Shown in pieces: positions 1-7,579 of a DNA stretch of 10,097 nucleotides; positions within the stretch are counted from its first letter, which is position 1, and every line of letters starts with the position of its first letter. The notes under the pieces are model-generated. The model had not been told where the DNA came from. It worked only from the letters and a program-made list of their open reading frames with translations, and ran no database searches. Source of the stretch: Methyloglobulus sp. (lineage in GTDB: Bacteria > Pseudomonadota > Gammaproteobacteria > Methylococcales > Methylomonadaceae); assembly GCA_013140405.1 (NCBI GenBank), contig JABFSV010000016.1, positions 1-10,097 on the forward strand, written 5' to 3'. Made by a program: the position numbers and the translations under genes.

Positions 1-575
1 GGGAAGCTCTGCATGCTGCGATTGCGAATTATCGCGGGGAAGAATGGAAAGATGACCATGAGGAAGGCGCTTTGATCTGTAAGTGTTTTGCGATTGATGC
101 GGTAATGATTGAAGAAATGGTTTGGGCCAATAAACTGCGTACAGTTGAAGATGTGACCAACTTTACTAAAGCTGGTGGTGGTTGTGCCTCTTGTCATGAG
201 GACATTGAAGCCATCCTTGAAAAAGTATTGGCTGAGAAAGGGGAAAAATTTGACCCAACTGCTGCACCTGTAGAAGCCCCAGTAAAAATTGCAGCCGTTA
301 AAGCCCCGCTGACCAATTTGCAGCGCATCAAAAAAATCGAGCAAGTGCTGGAATCGTTAAGACCAGCACTAATGGCGGACGGCGGTGACGTAGAATTAGT
401 TGAAGTGATTGGTAACACAGCATACGTCAATATGACTGGCGCATGTAATGGTTGCCAGATGGCGGCAATGACCATTGCAGGAATCCAACAACGGCTGATG
501 GAAGTGATGGGCGAGTTCATTAAGGTCGTGCCTGCAACCGAAATGGCAAAACTGGTCAATATAGGGGTGGCGTAA
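1..575 (+). CDS. nifU: NifU Fe-S cluster scaffold, 3' part (5' end outside window)
   Basis: NifU is the cytoplasmic scaffold on which Fe-S clusters for nitrogenase are built, with sulfur from NifS. The gene enters from the left edge, with reading frame starting at base 3; 190 residues are visible. Two of the three NifU modules can be seen. The central ferredoxin-like [2Fe-2S] domain has its CKC pair near visible residues 26-28 and a CASC pair about 33 residues later. The C-terminal Nfu-type domain ([12 protein letters not shown], then GACNGCQM) carries the CxxC that holds a transient [4Fe-4S] cluster. The N-terminal IscU-like domain lies outside the window. The linker between the two visible domains is Ala/Pro/Val-rich. 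A TTG at 72 is internal to the central domain and is not the start. The stop codon shares one base with the nifS start (TAATG), so translation is probably coupled. Identification is secure. Confidence 0.97.
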   Translation, partial: EALHAAIANYRGEEWKDDHEEGALICKCFAIDAVMIEEMVWANKLRTVEDVTNFTKAGGGCASCHEDIEAILEKVLAEKGEKFDPTAAPVEAPVKIAAVKAPLTNLQRIKKIEQVLESLRPALMADGGDVELVEVIGNTAYVNMTGACNGCQMAAMTIAGIQQRLMEVMGEFIKVVPATEMAKLVNIGVA

Positions 576-1783
576 TGTCTGATATTTATCTGGATAATAA
601 TGCGACTACTCGGGTCGATCCGGCGGTGGTTGATGTAATGATTCCCTACTTTCTTGAGCAGTACGGTAATCCATCATCGATCCATAAGTTTGCCGATGGC
701 GTAGCACGAGGCCTTAAACACGCCCGGCAACAGGTGCAAGCGTTGATTGGCTGTGAGCATGATTCGGAAATCATATTCACCTCATGCGGTACTGAATCCA
801 ACTCGACTGCATTGCTGTCTGCGATAAAAGCGCAGCCGAATAAAAAGGAAATCATTACCACCACGGTTGAGCATCCGGCAATTTTAAGCTTATGTGAATA
901 TCTTGAAAAAGATGGCTACACCATCCATCGGATGCCAGTGGATAAGGCCGGACGATTGAATCTTGAATCGTACAAAAAACTGTTATCCGATCAAGTGGCA
1001 ATAGTATCGGTCATGTGGGCCAATAACGAAACAGGCACAATCTTCCCTGTCGCGGAAATGGCAGAGATGGCAAATGCCGCAGGTGTGATGTTTCATACCG
1101 ATGCTGTCCAGGCGGTTGGCAAAATACCTATGATGTTACAAGATACCAAAATTGATATGTTGTCCTTATCTGGACATAAATTACATGCGCCGAAAGGTAT
1201 TGGTGTGTTGTACCTCCGTCGTGGCACTCGCTATCGCCCATTATTACGCGGCGGGCATCAGGAACGCGGCAGACGCGCAGGTACCGAAAACAGTGCATCG
1301 ATTGTCGGCCTTGGTAAAGCCTGTGAGTTGGCGTTAGAGTTTATCGAGTATGAAAATACCAAAGTCAAAGCTATGCGTGACCGTCTGGAACGTGGAATAA
1401 CTGAACAAATTCCTCATTGTTTTGTGACTGGCGACATGTACAACCGTCTGCCTAATACGACTGATATAGCCTTTGAGTATATCGAGGGCGAATCGATTTT
1501 GATGTTGCTGAATAAAGCTGGAATTGCGGCATCAAGTGGTTCGGCTTGTACTTCAGGATCATTAGAGCCTTCACATGTGATGCGGGCAATGGATATTCCA
1601 TACACAGCAGCCCACGGAACGATCCGGTTTTCCTTTTCGCGCTATAACTCGATGTCAGAGGTCGATGAAGTATTGAAAGTGATGCCAGGAATTGTTGCCA
1701 CCTTACGTAAGTTGTCGCCTTATTGGGAAGGTGACGGCCCTGTGGCTGATCCTGAAAAAGCATTTGCACCGACATACGCATAG
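575..1783 (+). CDS. nifS: NifS cysteine desulfurase
   Basis: This PLP enzyme of the class V aminotransferase fold takes sulfur from L-cysteine, releasing alanine, and passes the persulfide to NifU for nitrogenase Fe-S clusters. The product is 402 residues, the usual length. Visible landmarks are the N-terminal YLDNNATT motif (residues 5-12), the cofactor-contacting EH pair (99-100), H174-T-D176, the Schiff-base lysine in SGHKLHAPKG (K202), the RRAGTEN motif, and the catalytic cysteine in SSGSACTSGS (C325). C325 has the same residue number as the known active-site cysteine of A. vinelandii NifS. The start ATG overlaps the nifU stop and has a G-rich site (GGGGTGG) just upstream. A 43-base gap follows before nifV. 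The adjacent scaffold gene and the cysE downstream support a nif-dedicated NifS rather than housekeeping IscS. Confidence 0.97.
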   Translation: MSDIYLDNNATTRVDPAVVDVMIPYFLEQYGNPSSIHKFADGVARGLKHARQQVQALIGCEHDSEIIFTSCGTESNSTALLSAIKAQPNKKEIITTTVEHPAILSLCEYLEKDGYTIHRMPVDKAGRLNLESYKKLLSDQVAIVSVMWANNETGTIFPVAEMAEMANAAGVMFHTDAVQAVGKIPMMLQDTKIDMLSLSGHKLHAPKGIGVLYLRRGTRYRPLLRGGHQERGRRAGTENSASIVGLGKACELALEFIEYENTKVKAMRDRLERGITEQIPHCFVTGDMYNRLPNTTDIAFEYIEGESILMLLNKAGIAASSGSACTSGSLEPSHVMRAMDIPYTAAHGTIRFSFSRYNSMSEVDEVLKVMPGIVATLRKLSPYWEGDGPVADPEKAFAPTYA

Positions 1784-1826
1784 GAAAGAATCGAATATTA
1801 CCCTAATCACATTTTTACAGTGAATT

Positions 1827-2951
1827 ATGAAAACCCAATCTCGCCATATAATCATAGATGACACCACGCTCAGGGATGGTGAGCAATCCGCCGGGGTTGC
1901 TTTTTCCCTGGGTGAAAAGCTGGCAATTGCAACGCAACTGTCAGGCTTGGGCGTGCCAGAACTTGAAATTGGCATTCCCGCGATGGGGGCGGTAGAACGG
2001 GAAGAAATCAAGGCAATTGCCGCTTTGGGTTTGCCTTCAAAGCTTCTGGTCTGGTCAAGGATGCGTCGGGATGATTTACGGCTCTGCCTGGGTTTGAATG
2101 TAGATAAGGTAGATTTATCTATCTCGGCATCTGACCAGCATATTCAGCATAAACTCAAGCAAAGCCGGAGTTGGGTGTTAGAAACTATTACCTGTTGTGT
2201 TCAAGAAGCGCGAAGTTTAAACATGGAAGTTTGCGTAGGCATGGAAGATGCGTCAAGGGCAGATATCGACTTCTTAATACAAATGGCTGAAACCGCTCAA
2301 CTGGCAGGGGCGAGCAGAATTCGTTTCGCTGATACAGTTGGCATTATGGAACCTTTCGGCGTATTTGAAACGATTAAAAAAATACGGGCAGCCACTGATC
2401 TTGAAATTGAAATGCATGCCCATGATGACTTGGGGCTGGCTACTGCCAATACCCTTGCAGCAGCATTGGCAGGTGCCACGCATGTTAATACCACTGTTAA
2501 CGGACTAGGCGAAAGGGCAGGTAATGCGGCACTGGAAGAAGTAGTCGTTGGCTTAAAGCAACTCTATAACATTGAAACAGGTGTTAACTTACAGAATTTC
2601 CCTGCCCTTTCCGACCAAGTTGCCAGCGCATCAGGTGATGCCATCGGTAGCCGCAAAAGCCTGATTGGAAAAAATGTTTTTAGTCATGAAGCAGGCATTC
2701 ATGTCGATGGTTTATTAAAAGATCTAAAGAATTATCAAGGCGTTGATCCTGCTCTGGTTGGTCGTAGCCATCAATTGGTACTCGGCAAACATTCTGGTAC
2801 ACAAGGAGTCATCCATGCCTATCAACAAATAGGCATACCCGTTAGTCAAATACAGGCACAAGCCTTATTAATCGAGGTCAGGCGGTTTGTCAGTGATACT
2901 AAGCAAACCCCGAAAGCAGTCGATCTTAATCGATTTCATCAAAATCTTTAA
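1827..2951 (+). CDS. nifV: NifV homocitrate synthase
   Basis: NifV condenses acetyl-CoA with 2-oxoglutarate to give homocitrate, the organic ligand of the nitrogenase FeMo cofactor. It belongs to the DRE-TIM metallolyase family (HMGL-like/isopropylmalate synthase). Evidence in its 374 residues: the family signature [13 protein letters not shown] at 11-23 (R16 and D17 at the active site), the metal-binding HAHDDLG motif at 197-203, and the glycine-rich [15 protein letters not shown] motif from about 225. It lacks the C-terminal regulatory domain of leucine-pathway LeuA, as NifV usually does. The ATG at 1827 is the first possible start, because an in-frame TGA lies two codons upstream. Its ribosome binding site is weak (only GTGA-like), unlike the strong sites elsewhere in this cluster. 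It sits in the canonical place after nifUS. Secure, though distinguishing it from LeuA relies partly on context. Confidence 0.96.
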   Translation: MKTQSRHIIIDDTTLRDGEQSAGVAFSLGEKLAIATQLSGLGVPELEIGIPAMGAVEREEIKAIAALGLPSKLLVWSRMRRDDLRLCLGLNVDKVDLSISASDQHIQHKLKQSRSWVLETITCCVQEARSLNMEVCVGMEDASRADIDFLIQMAETAQLAGASRIRFADTVGIMEPFGVFETIKKIRAATDLEIEMHAHDDLGLATANTLAAALAGATHVNTTVNGLGERAGNAALEEVVVGLKQLYNIETGVNLQNFPALSDQVASASGDAIGSRKSLIGKNVFSHEAGIHVDGLLKDLKNYQGVDPALVGRSHQLVLGKHSGTQGVIHAYQQIGIPVSQIQAQALLIEVRRFVSDTKQTPKAVDLNRFHQNL

Positions 2952-2953
2952 TT

Positions 2954-2961
2954 GAGGTGAT
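2954..2961 (+). promoter_or_regulatory. Strong Shine-Dalgarno site for the small ORF at 2964
   Basis: GAGGTGAT here is an uninterrupted 8-base complement to the 3' end of bacterial 16S rRNA and stands directly before the ATG at 2964. It is one of the best ribosome binding sites in the window and is the main reason to accept the following 48-codon ORF as translated. Confidence 0.7.
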
Positions 2962-2963
2962 TT

Positions 2964-3110
2964 ATGAATGAAGATATCGAAAACCTAACAAACGAACCAG
3001 AAGTACCGAAAGTGTTTGAAGCACCTGAGCAGGATGACCGTTATCCGGGTACTTTTTTTAGGATTCCTGGAATACCTGTTCTCGGCGAGACAACTTGGAG
3101 TATTACCTAA
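2964..3110 (+). CDS. Unrecognised 48-residue small protein between nifV and cysE
   Basis: I do not recognise this family. The frame begins at an ATG with a near-perfect ribosome binding site and ends in TAATG, sharing one base with the cysE start, so its translation probably feeds cysE. The product has an acidic N-terminal half ([16 protein letters not shown], several Glu/Asp, low complexity) and a more hydrophobic, proline- and glycine-containing C-terminal half ([16 protein letters not shown]). There is no cysteine, signal peptide or clear membrane span. It could be a real Nif-associated microprotein or a leader peptide whose translation sets the level of CysE. A run of seven T at 3053-3059 lies inside it; losing one T would join a different, longer frame, but that frame reads through the cysE start and resembles no known protein. 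Moderate confidence that it is translated; function unknown. Confidence 0.6.
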   Translation: MNEDIENLTNEPEVPKVFEAPEQDDRYPGTFFRIPGIPVLGETTWSIT

Positions 3111-3940
3111 TGGTCAGGGTCGTGGCAGAAAATGTAAACGTCAACTTGGAACGGCCATTGGGATTTTTTGCCCTATGGAAAGAAGATGTCCATTGCGTTT
3201 TTGGCCGCGACCCTGCAGCTCATAGTGTTTGGGAAATATTACTGACTTATTCTGGTGTGCATGCGGTGTTGATGCATAGGGTTAGTCATCGGTTATGGAA
3301 AGCCAACTGGAAATTGATCGCCAGAATCTTGGGCGCGATTGCCAAAATGTTTACCAGTGTTGACATCCATCCAGGCGCTACTATCGGGCGGCGCTTATTT
3401 ATCGACCACGCATTAGGTGTCGTGATCGGTGAGACTGCCGAAATCGGCAACGATGTCACGTTGTATCACGGTGTTACCTTAGGTGGTACGACCTGGAACA
3501 AGCAAAAGCGTCACCCCACGCTAGGAAATAATGTGCTGGTGGGTTCTGGTGCCAAGATTTTAGGTGCCATTACCTTGGGAAACAATGTGCGGGTGGGCGC
3601 TAATTCCGTCGTCGTCAAAGATGTGCCGCCGTGCTGCACGGTTGTCGGCATTCCAGGCAGGATAATTCAAAGTAAAGGCACGCAAATTCAAAGTCGGCAT
3701 GGCATTGACTTAGACCATCATTTGATTCCAGACCCGGTAGGCAAAGCCATCGCCTGTCTTATCGAGAGGATTGATGAACTTGAAGCCAAGCAAAGCCAAT
3801 TTTCTGAAGAAAGGCAAGTCGCAGTTGCTGAAGATTCATCTAAAACGCCGATGCATGATGACGAGTGTGTCACTTGTGATGCTGAAAACATTTGCCTTCC
3901 TAAAAAGGAACAAACCGTAAAACTTAGGGTGAGCGCTTAA
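3110..3940 (+). CDS. cysE: Serine O-acetyltransferase, nif-cluster CysE with Cys-bearing tail
   Basis: CysE transfers acetyl from acetyl-CoA to L-serine, giving O-acetylserine for cysteine synthesis. In a nif operon it is thought to raise cysteine supply for NifS, as with cysE1 of A. vinelandii. Of 276 residues, about 20-60 form the helical N-terminal region ([32 protein letters not shown]) and about 83-185 the left-handed beta-helix of hexapeptide repeats. The catalytic pair is visible as D85 (DIHPGA) and H100 ([12 protein letters not shown]), spaced 15 residues apart as D143/H158 are in E. coli; RHP lies at 134-136. The short N-terminus resembles the Bacillus/cyanobacterial type. After about residue 215 comes a charged segment and then an unusual tail with C253, C256 and C262 (CxxC-x5-C). 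The ATG at 3110 is preferred: it overlaps the small-ORF stop and has GGAG nine bases upstream. An in-frame TTG at 3095 is less likely. Confidence 0.93.
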   Translation: MVRVVAENVNVNLERPLGFFALWKEDVHCVFGRDPAAHSVWEILLTYSGVHAVLMHRVSHRLWKANWKLIARILGAIAKMFTSVDIHPGATIGRRLFIDHALGVVIGETAEIGNDVTLYHGVTLGGTTWNKQKRHPTLGNNVLVGSGAKILGAITLGNNVRVGANSVVVKDVPPCCTVVGIPGRIIQSKGTQIQSRHGIDLDHHLIPDPVGKAIACLIERIDELEAKQSQFSEERQVAVAEDSSKTPMHDDECVTCDAENICLPKKEQTVKLRVSA

Positions 3941-4465
3941 ATGGATCTGTTAGATTTTGAAGCACAAGGCTTATATTTTGAAGAACCCGAAGTGGCGGGT
4001 GTAAAAGAGTTAATCGCAGCCGCTGCGGATAATTATGCCGCTGGTACTGCTGAGGTTCCTTTGCTTAGGGCATATTTTCTGGCACCTGAGTCATTGAACG
4101 TATTGGTTGCTTTAAACCGGTTTTACTATTATCAGCACCGTCTGGAAGATGCCCTTTTGGCAACGAATAAGGCCTTGATGGTGATCAGGCCAATGGTGGC
4201 TTTTCCTGAAAACTGGCGCGATTTAAAAATAGAACATATAACGAATTCGCCTACCGAATCGTTAACCCAGATCAGGTTGTATTTGTTTACCCTGAAAGCG
4301 GTTGGCTTTTTAAATATGCGCTTGGAATACCTGGAGATTAGCCGAGCTATTTTTGAGAAATTGGTTAGCTTGGATAGCAAAGACCGAATTGGCGCGAAAG
4401 GTTTACTGGAGTTGGTGATTAACCGCCAAGCCGAAATCATGCCCAAACAGAGCGTTATAGCCTAA
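3941..4465 (+). CDS. TPR-like helical protein of unknown function in the nif operon
   Basis: This 174-residue cytoplasmic protein has no family name I can give with confidence. The sequence suggests mostly alpha-helix with two tetratricopeptide-like helical hairpins. The first is around residues 38-80 (PLLRAYFLAPESLNVLVAL, then YYYQHRLEDALLATNKAL). The second is around 113-150 (LYLFTLKAVGFLNMRLEY, then SRAIFEKLVSLDSKDRIGA). Both show the small-residue and aromatic spacing typical of TPRs, which usually bind proteins. The region between them has an FPENWRDL motif. There are no cysteines or catalytic-looking motifs. The ATG abuts the cysE stop with no gap, so it is almost certainly co-translated with cysE. 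Position between cysE and nifW suggests a role in nitrogenase maturation or an interaction with CysE, NifW or another Nif protein. That is inference from context only. Confidence 0.85.
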   Translation: MDLLDFEAQGLYFEEPEVAGVKELIAAAADNYAAGTAEVPLLRAYFLAPESLNVLVALNRFYYYQHRLEDALLATNKALMVIRPMVAFPENWRDLKIEHITNSPTESLTQIRLYLFTLKAVGFLNMRLEYLEISRAIFEKLVSLDSKDRIGAKGLLELVINRQAEIMPKQSVIA

Positions 4466-4483
4466 TTATTGATTTGTGTAAGA

Positions 4484-4490
4484 GAGGTGG
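4484..4490 (+). promoter_or_regulatory. Strong Shine-Dalgarno site for the microprotein at 4493
   Basis: GAGGTGG stands two bases before the ATG at 4493, with six contiguous bases complementary to the 16S rRNA 3' end. It closely resembles the sites in front of the 48-codon ORF (2954) and nifF (8337), and argues that the 36-codon frame is translated. Confidence 0.65.
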
Positions 4491-4492
4491 AT

Positions 4493-4603
4493 ATGTTGAA
4501 AGAAAAAACTGATTCAATACTGGCAATAATGTCGATTGTAGCCTTCATTATATTGGCTATTTATCTGTTAATTCAGGATGCGTCCCTAGTTGGCCCAAGT
4601 TGA
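4493..4603 (+). CDS. 36-residue single-span membrane microprotein
   Basis: This very short gene fills most of the gap between the TPR-like gene and nifW. The product starts MLKEKTDS and then has one strong hydrophobic stretch at about residues 9-27 (ILAIMSIVAFIILAIYLLI), followed by a short polar tail (QDASLVGPS). That layout is a single transmembrane helix with a positively charged, probably cytoplasmic, N-terminus; there is no sign of a cleavage site. A strong ribosome binding site precedes it and the stop is 16 bases before the nifW ATG. Small one-span proteins commonly act by binding larger membrane complexes. In a nif cluster with Rnf/RseC-type redox genes, a membrane partner is plausible but unproven. 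I do not recognise a family. Hydrophobicity, start signal and placement support a real gene; conservation is untested. Confidence 0.68.
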   Translation: MLKEKTDSILAIMSIVAFIILAIYLLIQDASLVGPS

Positions 4604-4619
4604 TGACTGGAGAGAAACA

Positions 4620-4934
4620 ATGAGTTTTGAAGAAGAACTGGAAGAACTAGAATCTGCTGAAGATTTTTTACAATATTTTCAGTTGGACTATATCCCAAGT
4701 ATTGTCCATGTCAATCGCCTGCACATTTTGCAGCGGTTTCATGATTATTTGCAACAGGCTGCTGAGGGCATGCCAGAAGATGAAGCCCCGAAACGGGAGG
4801 TTTACAGTAAACTCTTAATGCGTGCGTATCAGGATTTTGTGGAGTCCGATGCCCAAACCGAAAAAGTTTTTAAAGTGTTTGCTATGGGTGAACCACAATC
4901 CGCATTTGTTGCCCTGACTGATATTAAAACATGA
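4620..4934 (+). CDS. nifW: NifW nitrogenase-stabilising/protective protein
   Basis: NifW is a small cytoplasmic protein linked to maturation or oxygen protection of the MoFe protein (NifDK); its biochemical action is not fully settled. The 104-residue product has the family length and its recognisable blocks: the acidic N-terminus MSFEEELEELESAEDFLQYF, the conserved VHVNRLHILQRFHDYL segment around residues 35-50, and the YSKLLMRAYQDFVESDAQTEKVFKVF helix region in the second half, which ends near residue 90. The ATG at 4620 is preferred because GGAGAG lies a few bases upstream and the protein then begins as relatives do; an in-frame TTG 30 bases upstream overlaps the preceding microprotein. 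The last four bases (ATGA) overlap the nifZ start, a classic coupling arrangement. Confidence 0.95.
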   Translation: MSFEEELEELESAEDFLQYFQLDYIPSIVHVNRLHILQRFHDYLQQAAEGMPEDEAPKREVYSKLLMRAYQDFVESDAQTEKVFKVFAMGEPQSAFVALTDIKT

Positions 4935-5410
4935 AACCAGAGCGCTACGACGAAGGCCGTTTTGAGTATGGCGAATCGGTGCGGGTTACCCGTAATGTCC
5001 GTAATGATGGTACTTATCCCGAAATGGAAGTTGGGGAGTTGTTGATTCGTCGGGGTAGTGTCGGTAATGTCATTGAAGTTGGCACGTTCCTCCAAGACCA
5101 GATTATTTTTACCGTGCACTTCCTAAATCATGGCCGAATGGTGGGTTGTCGTCTTGAAGAATTGATCGGTGCTGAAGAACCCTGGAATCCCAGTCGCTTT
5201 GAGTTTAGGGATAAGGTGGTTTGCACCATCGATTTGGGGGTAAAAGGAAATATCCTGTTTGCCAAAGGTACGGAAGGTGAAGTATTCAAGGTACTCAGGG
5301 AAAGTGAACAGATTCAATATCATGTGGCGTTTCAGGGCAAAGTCCTGCAAGTGCCTGAACCAGCGCTTGCCCCAGCGCACCCAGAAACTTTCAAAGAGCC
5401 AGAGTTTTAA
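4931..5410 (+). CDS. nifZ: NifZ, MoFe-protein maturation factor
   Basis: NifZ assists formation of the second P-cluster of the MoFe protein, as established in A. vinelandii. The 159-residue product begins with the NifZ domain at about residues 9-80 (RFEYGESVRVTRNV, the RRGSVGNVIEVG turn, then NHGRMVGCRLEEL). A second, weaker copy appears at about residues 89-145: RFEFRDKVVCTIDL aligns with the first strand pair, AKGTEGEVFKV with the RGSVGNV turn, and YHVAFQGKVLQVPEPAL with the last strand. Each copy looks like a small beta-barrel. One cysteine occurs in each half (CRLEEL and VVCT). The C-terminus is a Pro/Ala/Glu-rich tail. It overlaps nifW by four bases, and nifM starts two bases after the stop, so nifW-Z-M probably form one translational unit. 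Confidence 0.95.
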   Translation: MKPERYDEGRFEYGESVRVTRNVRNDGTYPEMEVGELLIRRGSVGNVIEVGTFLQDQIIFTVHFLNHGRMVGCRLEELIGAEEPWNPSRFEFRDKVVCTIDLGVKGNILFAKGTEGEVFKVLRESEQIQYHVAFQGKVLQVPEPALAPAHPETFKEPEF

Positions 5411-5412
5411 AC

Positions 5413-6300
5413 ATGACTCCATCCTCTAAAACATTGGCCCGAAATGATGGAACGCAAGCCTACAATGTACTTAGGGCTGCATTAGCCTTATTTAAAAAAG
5501 CACCCAGTGAGCTGGCCGAAACTGAACTTACCCAAGCCCAGCGGCAGGCAGCTAATGAATATAAGCTCGAAACCCGTGTGCTTAATTCCAAGGAAGCGTC
5601 AAATGTAATTATCACCGACCAAGAATTGCAACGTGCTTACCAGGAAATAAGTGGGCGTTACGACGATGAAGCACAATTTTTAAAAGACCTGGAAAAAAAC
5701 CAGCTCGATGAAGAGGCGTTGCGTTCTGCACTTTATCGTCAGTGCCGGGTCAATACGGTGCTGGATCTTATCGCCAGTCGCGCACCCAAGATCAGTGATG
5801 TCGAAATCGGTATTTATTTCCACCTGCATCCAGAGCAGTTTCAGCTTCCTGAGCGGCGTGAAGCAAGCCATATCCTGATTAGCATAAATCCCGATTACCC
5901 CGAAAACACGGCAGAAATGGCGCTTAGCCGCGCCCAGGAAATTACAGATAGACTACGCAAAAAACCTTATAAGTTTGCTGATCTGGCATTGAAGCATTCG
6001 GAATGTCCAACCGCACTACAAGGCGGTGTGCTAGGGAAATTTCCACGCGGCAAACTCTATCCAGAATTGGATGAGGTGCTATTCAAGTTAAAGCCGAGTG
6101 AAATTAGCGATCCCGTTAAATCAGAAATCGGCTTCCATGTCTTGTTATGTATGAGCATCCAAAAGGCCGAAAATCTTTCCTTGGCTAAAGCAACACCCAA
6201 AATTCGACAATTGATGACTGAACGCGCTAGACGGATTTGTCAACGCGCCTGGGTTGCCAATTTACCTGCACTTGAACCTGGAGTAAGCCATCATGAGTGA
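5413..6300 (+). CDS. nifM: NifM, parvulin-type peptidyl-prolyl isomerase
   Basis: NifM is the prolyl isomerase needed to fold the Fe protein (NifH) in A. vinelandii and Klebsiella. The 295-residue product has two parts. Residues 1-140 are a helical, charged N-terminal region with SurA/PpiD-like character ([39 protein letters not shown]). Residues about 148-250 are a rotamase (parvulin) domain: [11 protein letters not shown], then [37 protein letters not shown] and [10 protein letters not shown]. There is no signal peptide, which separates it from periplasmic SurA/PpiD relatives and fits a cytoplasmic client. The start follows the nifZ stop by two bases with a poor ribosome binding site, consistent with coupling. 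The end overlaps the clpX2 start by eight bases. Confidence 0.95.
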   Translation: MTPSSKTLARNDGTQAYNVLRAALALFKKAPSELAETELTQAQRQAANEYKLETRVLNSKEASNVIITDQELQRAYQEISGRYDDEAQFLKDLEKNQLDEEALRSALYRQCRVNTVLDLIASRAPKISDVEIGIYFHLHPEQFQLPERREASHILISINPDYPENTAEMALSRAQEITDRLRKKPYKFADLALKHSECPTALQGGVLGKFPRGKLYPELDEVLFKLKPSEISDPVKSEIGFHVLLCMSIQKAENLSLAKATPKIRQLMTERARRICQRAWVANLPALEPGVSHHE

Positions 6301-7573
6301 TAAAGAAATAAAGCACTGTTCTTTTTGCGGGATTGCCCAATCCGCTTCAGTGCCATTGATTGCAGGGTCTGAGGGTTTTATTTGTGGGGCTTGTGTGTCA
6401 TTGGCTAATCAAGTGGTCAGTAACTGGAGCCGAAAAAAAGAGCTTTCCGAAATGCAGGGTGCATTACCCATTCCAGCGAAGATAAAGGAACACCTTGACC
6501 AGTATGTTATCGGTCAGCACTTGGCGAAAGAAATATTGTCTGTGGCTGTCTATAACCACTACAAACGCCTCAAGCATGAAAGCGGCGATGCTGGCTTGGG
6601 CGAATTCGATAAGGATGTGGAAATTGGCAAATCGAATATCCTGCTAATAGGGCCTTCGGGAACAGGAAAAACTTTACTGGCTAGCACGTTGGCGAAAATT
6701 GTCGGCGTGCCTTTTGTGGTGGCAGATGCGACGACACTGACACAAGCTGGCTATGTCGGCGATGATGTGGAAAATATCCTGGTCAGGTTACTGGATGTCG
6801 CGGAAGGTAATTTGGCGAATGCGGAATGGGGCATTGTCTATATCGATGAAATCGACAAAATTGCCCGTAGCCCAGAGCAACAAACCGGAACTCGAGACGT
6901 TTCCGGCGAAGGCGTACAACAGGCTTTATTGAGACTGGTCGAAGGCTCGCACGTTAAGATTTCCGCTAAAGGCCAGCGTAATAAAGATGGAGAATCCACT
7001 ATCGATACCCGCAATATTTTGTTTATTGCTGGAGGTTCATTTCCTGGTTTAGAAAAGCATGTCGAAAAACGTTTGATGCCAACTAATTCTGCAATCGGTT
7101 TTCATGCGGAAATGAACAAGCAGGGCGATAAACCTGCCCTGGAAGATATGCTCAATGCTACCCAGCCCAGTGATCTCCGCAAGTTTGGGTTAATCCCGGA
7201 ATTTATTGGGCGCTTTCCCATCCTCGCACCATTGGAACCGCTGGATGTAGATGCATTAATCCGGGTTTTAACCGAACCGAAAAATGCACTGGTACGCCAA
7301 TACCAACAGTTGTTTGCCTATGAAGGTGTTGAACTGAAATTTGAACAGGATGCCTTGGTTGAAATTGCCGAAAAAGCCATCGAGCGTGAAACGGGTGCGC
7401 GTGGTCTGCGTAGCATCATGGAGCATATTTTGCGAAAAACCATGTTTGATATTCCTTCTTACGATGACGTTGAAGAGTGCATTATTGATGCTGATGTGGT
7501 TAAGGGTGGAGGGGAAGTCAAGTTAATCAGGAAAACTGAAGATAAAATCAGGCAACAGGCAGGGCAGCAATAG
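6293..7573 (+). CDS. clpX: ClpX2, nif-specific ClpX-type AAA+ unfoldase
   Basis: This is an ATP-dependent unfoldase that feeds substrates to ClpP. The nif-linked paralogue ClpX2 of A. vinelandii has been implicated in controlling NifB and NifEN levels. The 426-residue product keeps all core parts: the zinc domain C9/C12/C31/C34, Walker A GPSGTGKT (120-127), pore loop GYVG (153-156), Walker B VYIDEI (182-187), pore-2 region [11 protein letters not shown], arginine finger in FIGRFP and sensor-2 TGARGLRS. The IGF loop that docks ClpP is present (IGFHAEM, 268-274), so it can probably use the housekeeping ClpP. The RKH loop of canonical ClpX (GGRKHP), a substrate-recognition element, is replaced by KGQRNKDGE at 226-234. 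This suggests altered client choice. The linker after the zinc domain is short. No clpP lies next to it. Confidence 0.95.
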   Translation: MSDKEIKHCSFCGIAQSASVPLIAGSEGFICGACVSLANQVVSNWSRKKELSEMQGALPIPAKIKEHLDQYVIGQHLAKEILSVAVYNHYKRLKHESGDAGLGEFDKDVEIGKSNILLIGPSGTGKTLLASTLAKIVGVPFVVADATTLTQAGYVGDDVENILVRLLDVAEGNLANAEWGIVYIDEIDKIARSPEQQTGTRDVSGEGVQQALLRLVEGSHVKISAKGQRNKDGESTIDTRNILFIAGGSFPGLEKHVEKRLMPTNSAIGFHAEMNKQGDKPALEDMLNATQPSDLRKFGLIPEFIGRFPILAPLEPLDVDALIRVLTEPKNALVRQYQQLFAYEGVELKFEQDALVEIAEKAIERETGARGLRSIMEHILRKTMFDIPSYDDVEECIIDADVVKGGGEVKLIRKTEDKIRQQAGQQ

Positions 7574-7579
7574 CCAGGC

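Noticed and set aside
194..559. Long open frame on the - strand antisense to nifU, and similar ones opposite nifS, nifM, cysE and others
   Set aside because: They are shadows of strongly supported + strand genes, without ribosome binding sites or recognisable products.
72..575. A separate 167-residue gene starting at the TTG at 72
   Set aside because: The frame is open to the left edge and the TTG is inside the central NifU domain, directly before its first cysteine pair.
1222..1240. TGGCAC resembling the -24 half of a sigma-54 promoter inside nifS
   Set aside because: No TTGC/GC element follows at the required spacing and it lies inside coding sequence.
3053..3059. Run of seven T as a programmed frameshift or sequencing-error site
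   Set aside because: Neither a -1 nor a +1 shift joins the small ORF to cysE in frame; one direction hits a stop at once and the other reads out of frame through cysE.
3016..3225. Alternative 69-codon frame across the small ORF and the cysE start
   Set aside because: It overlaps the securely identified N-terminus of CysE in another frame, has no ribosome binding site, and its product is basic and unlike any known protein. The 48-codon frame with a strong site is a better explanation.
5080..5096. TGGCACG inside nifZ, a possible sigma-54 -24 box
   Set aside because: The following bases (TTCCTCCA) lack the TTGC -12 element, and the site is inside the coding region.
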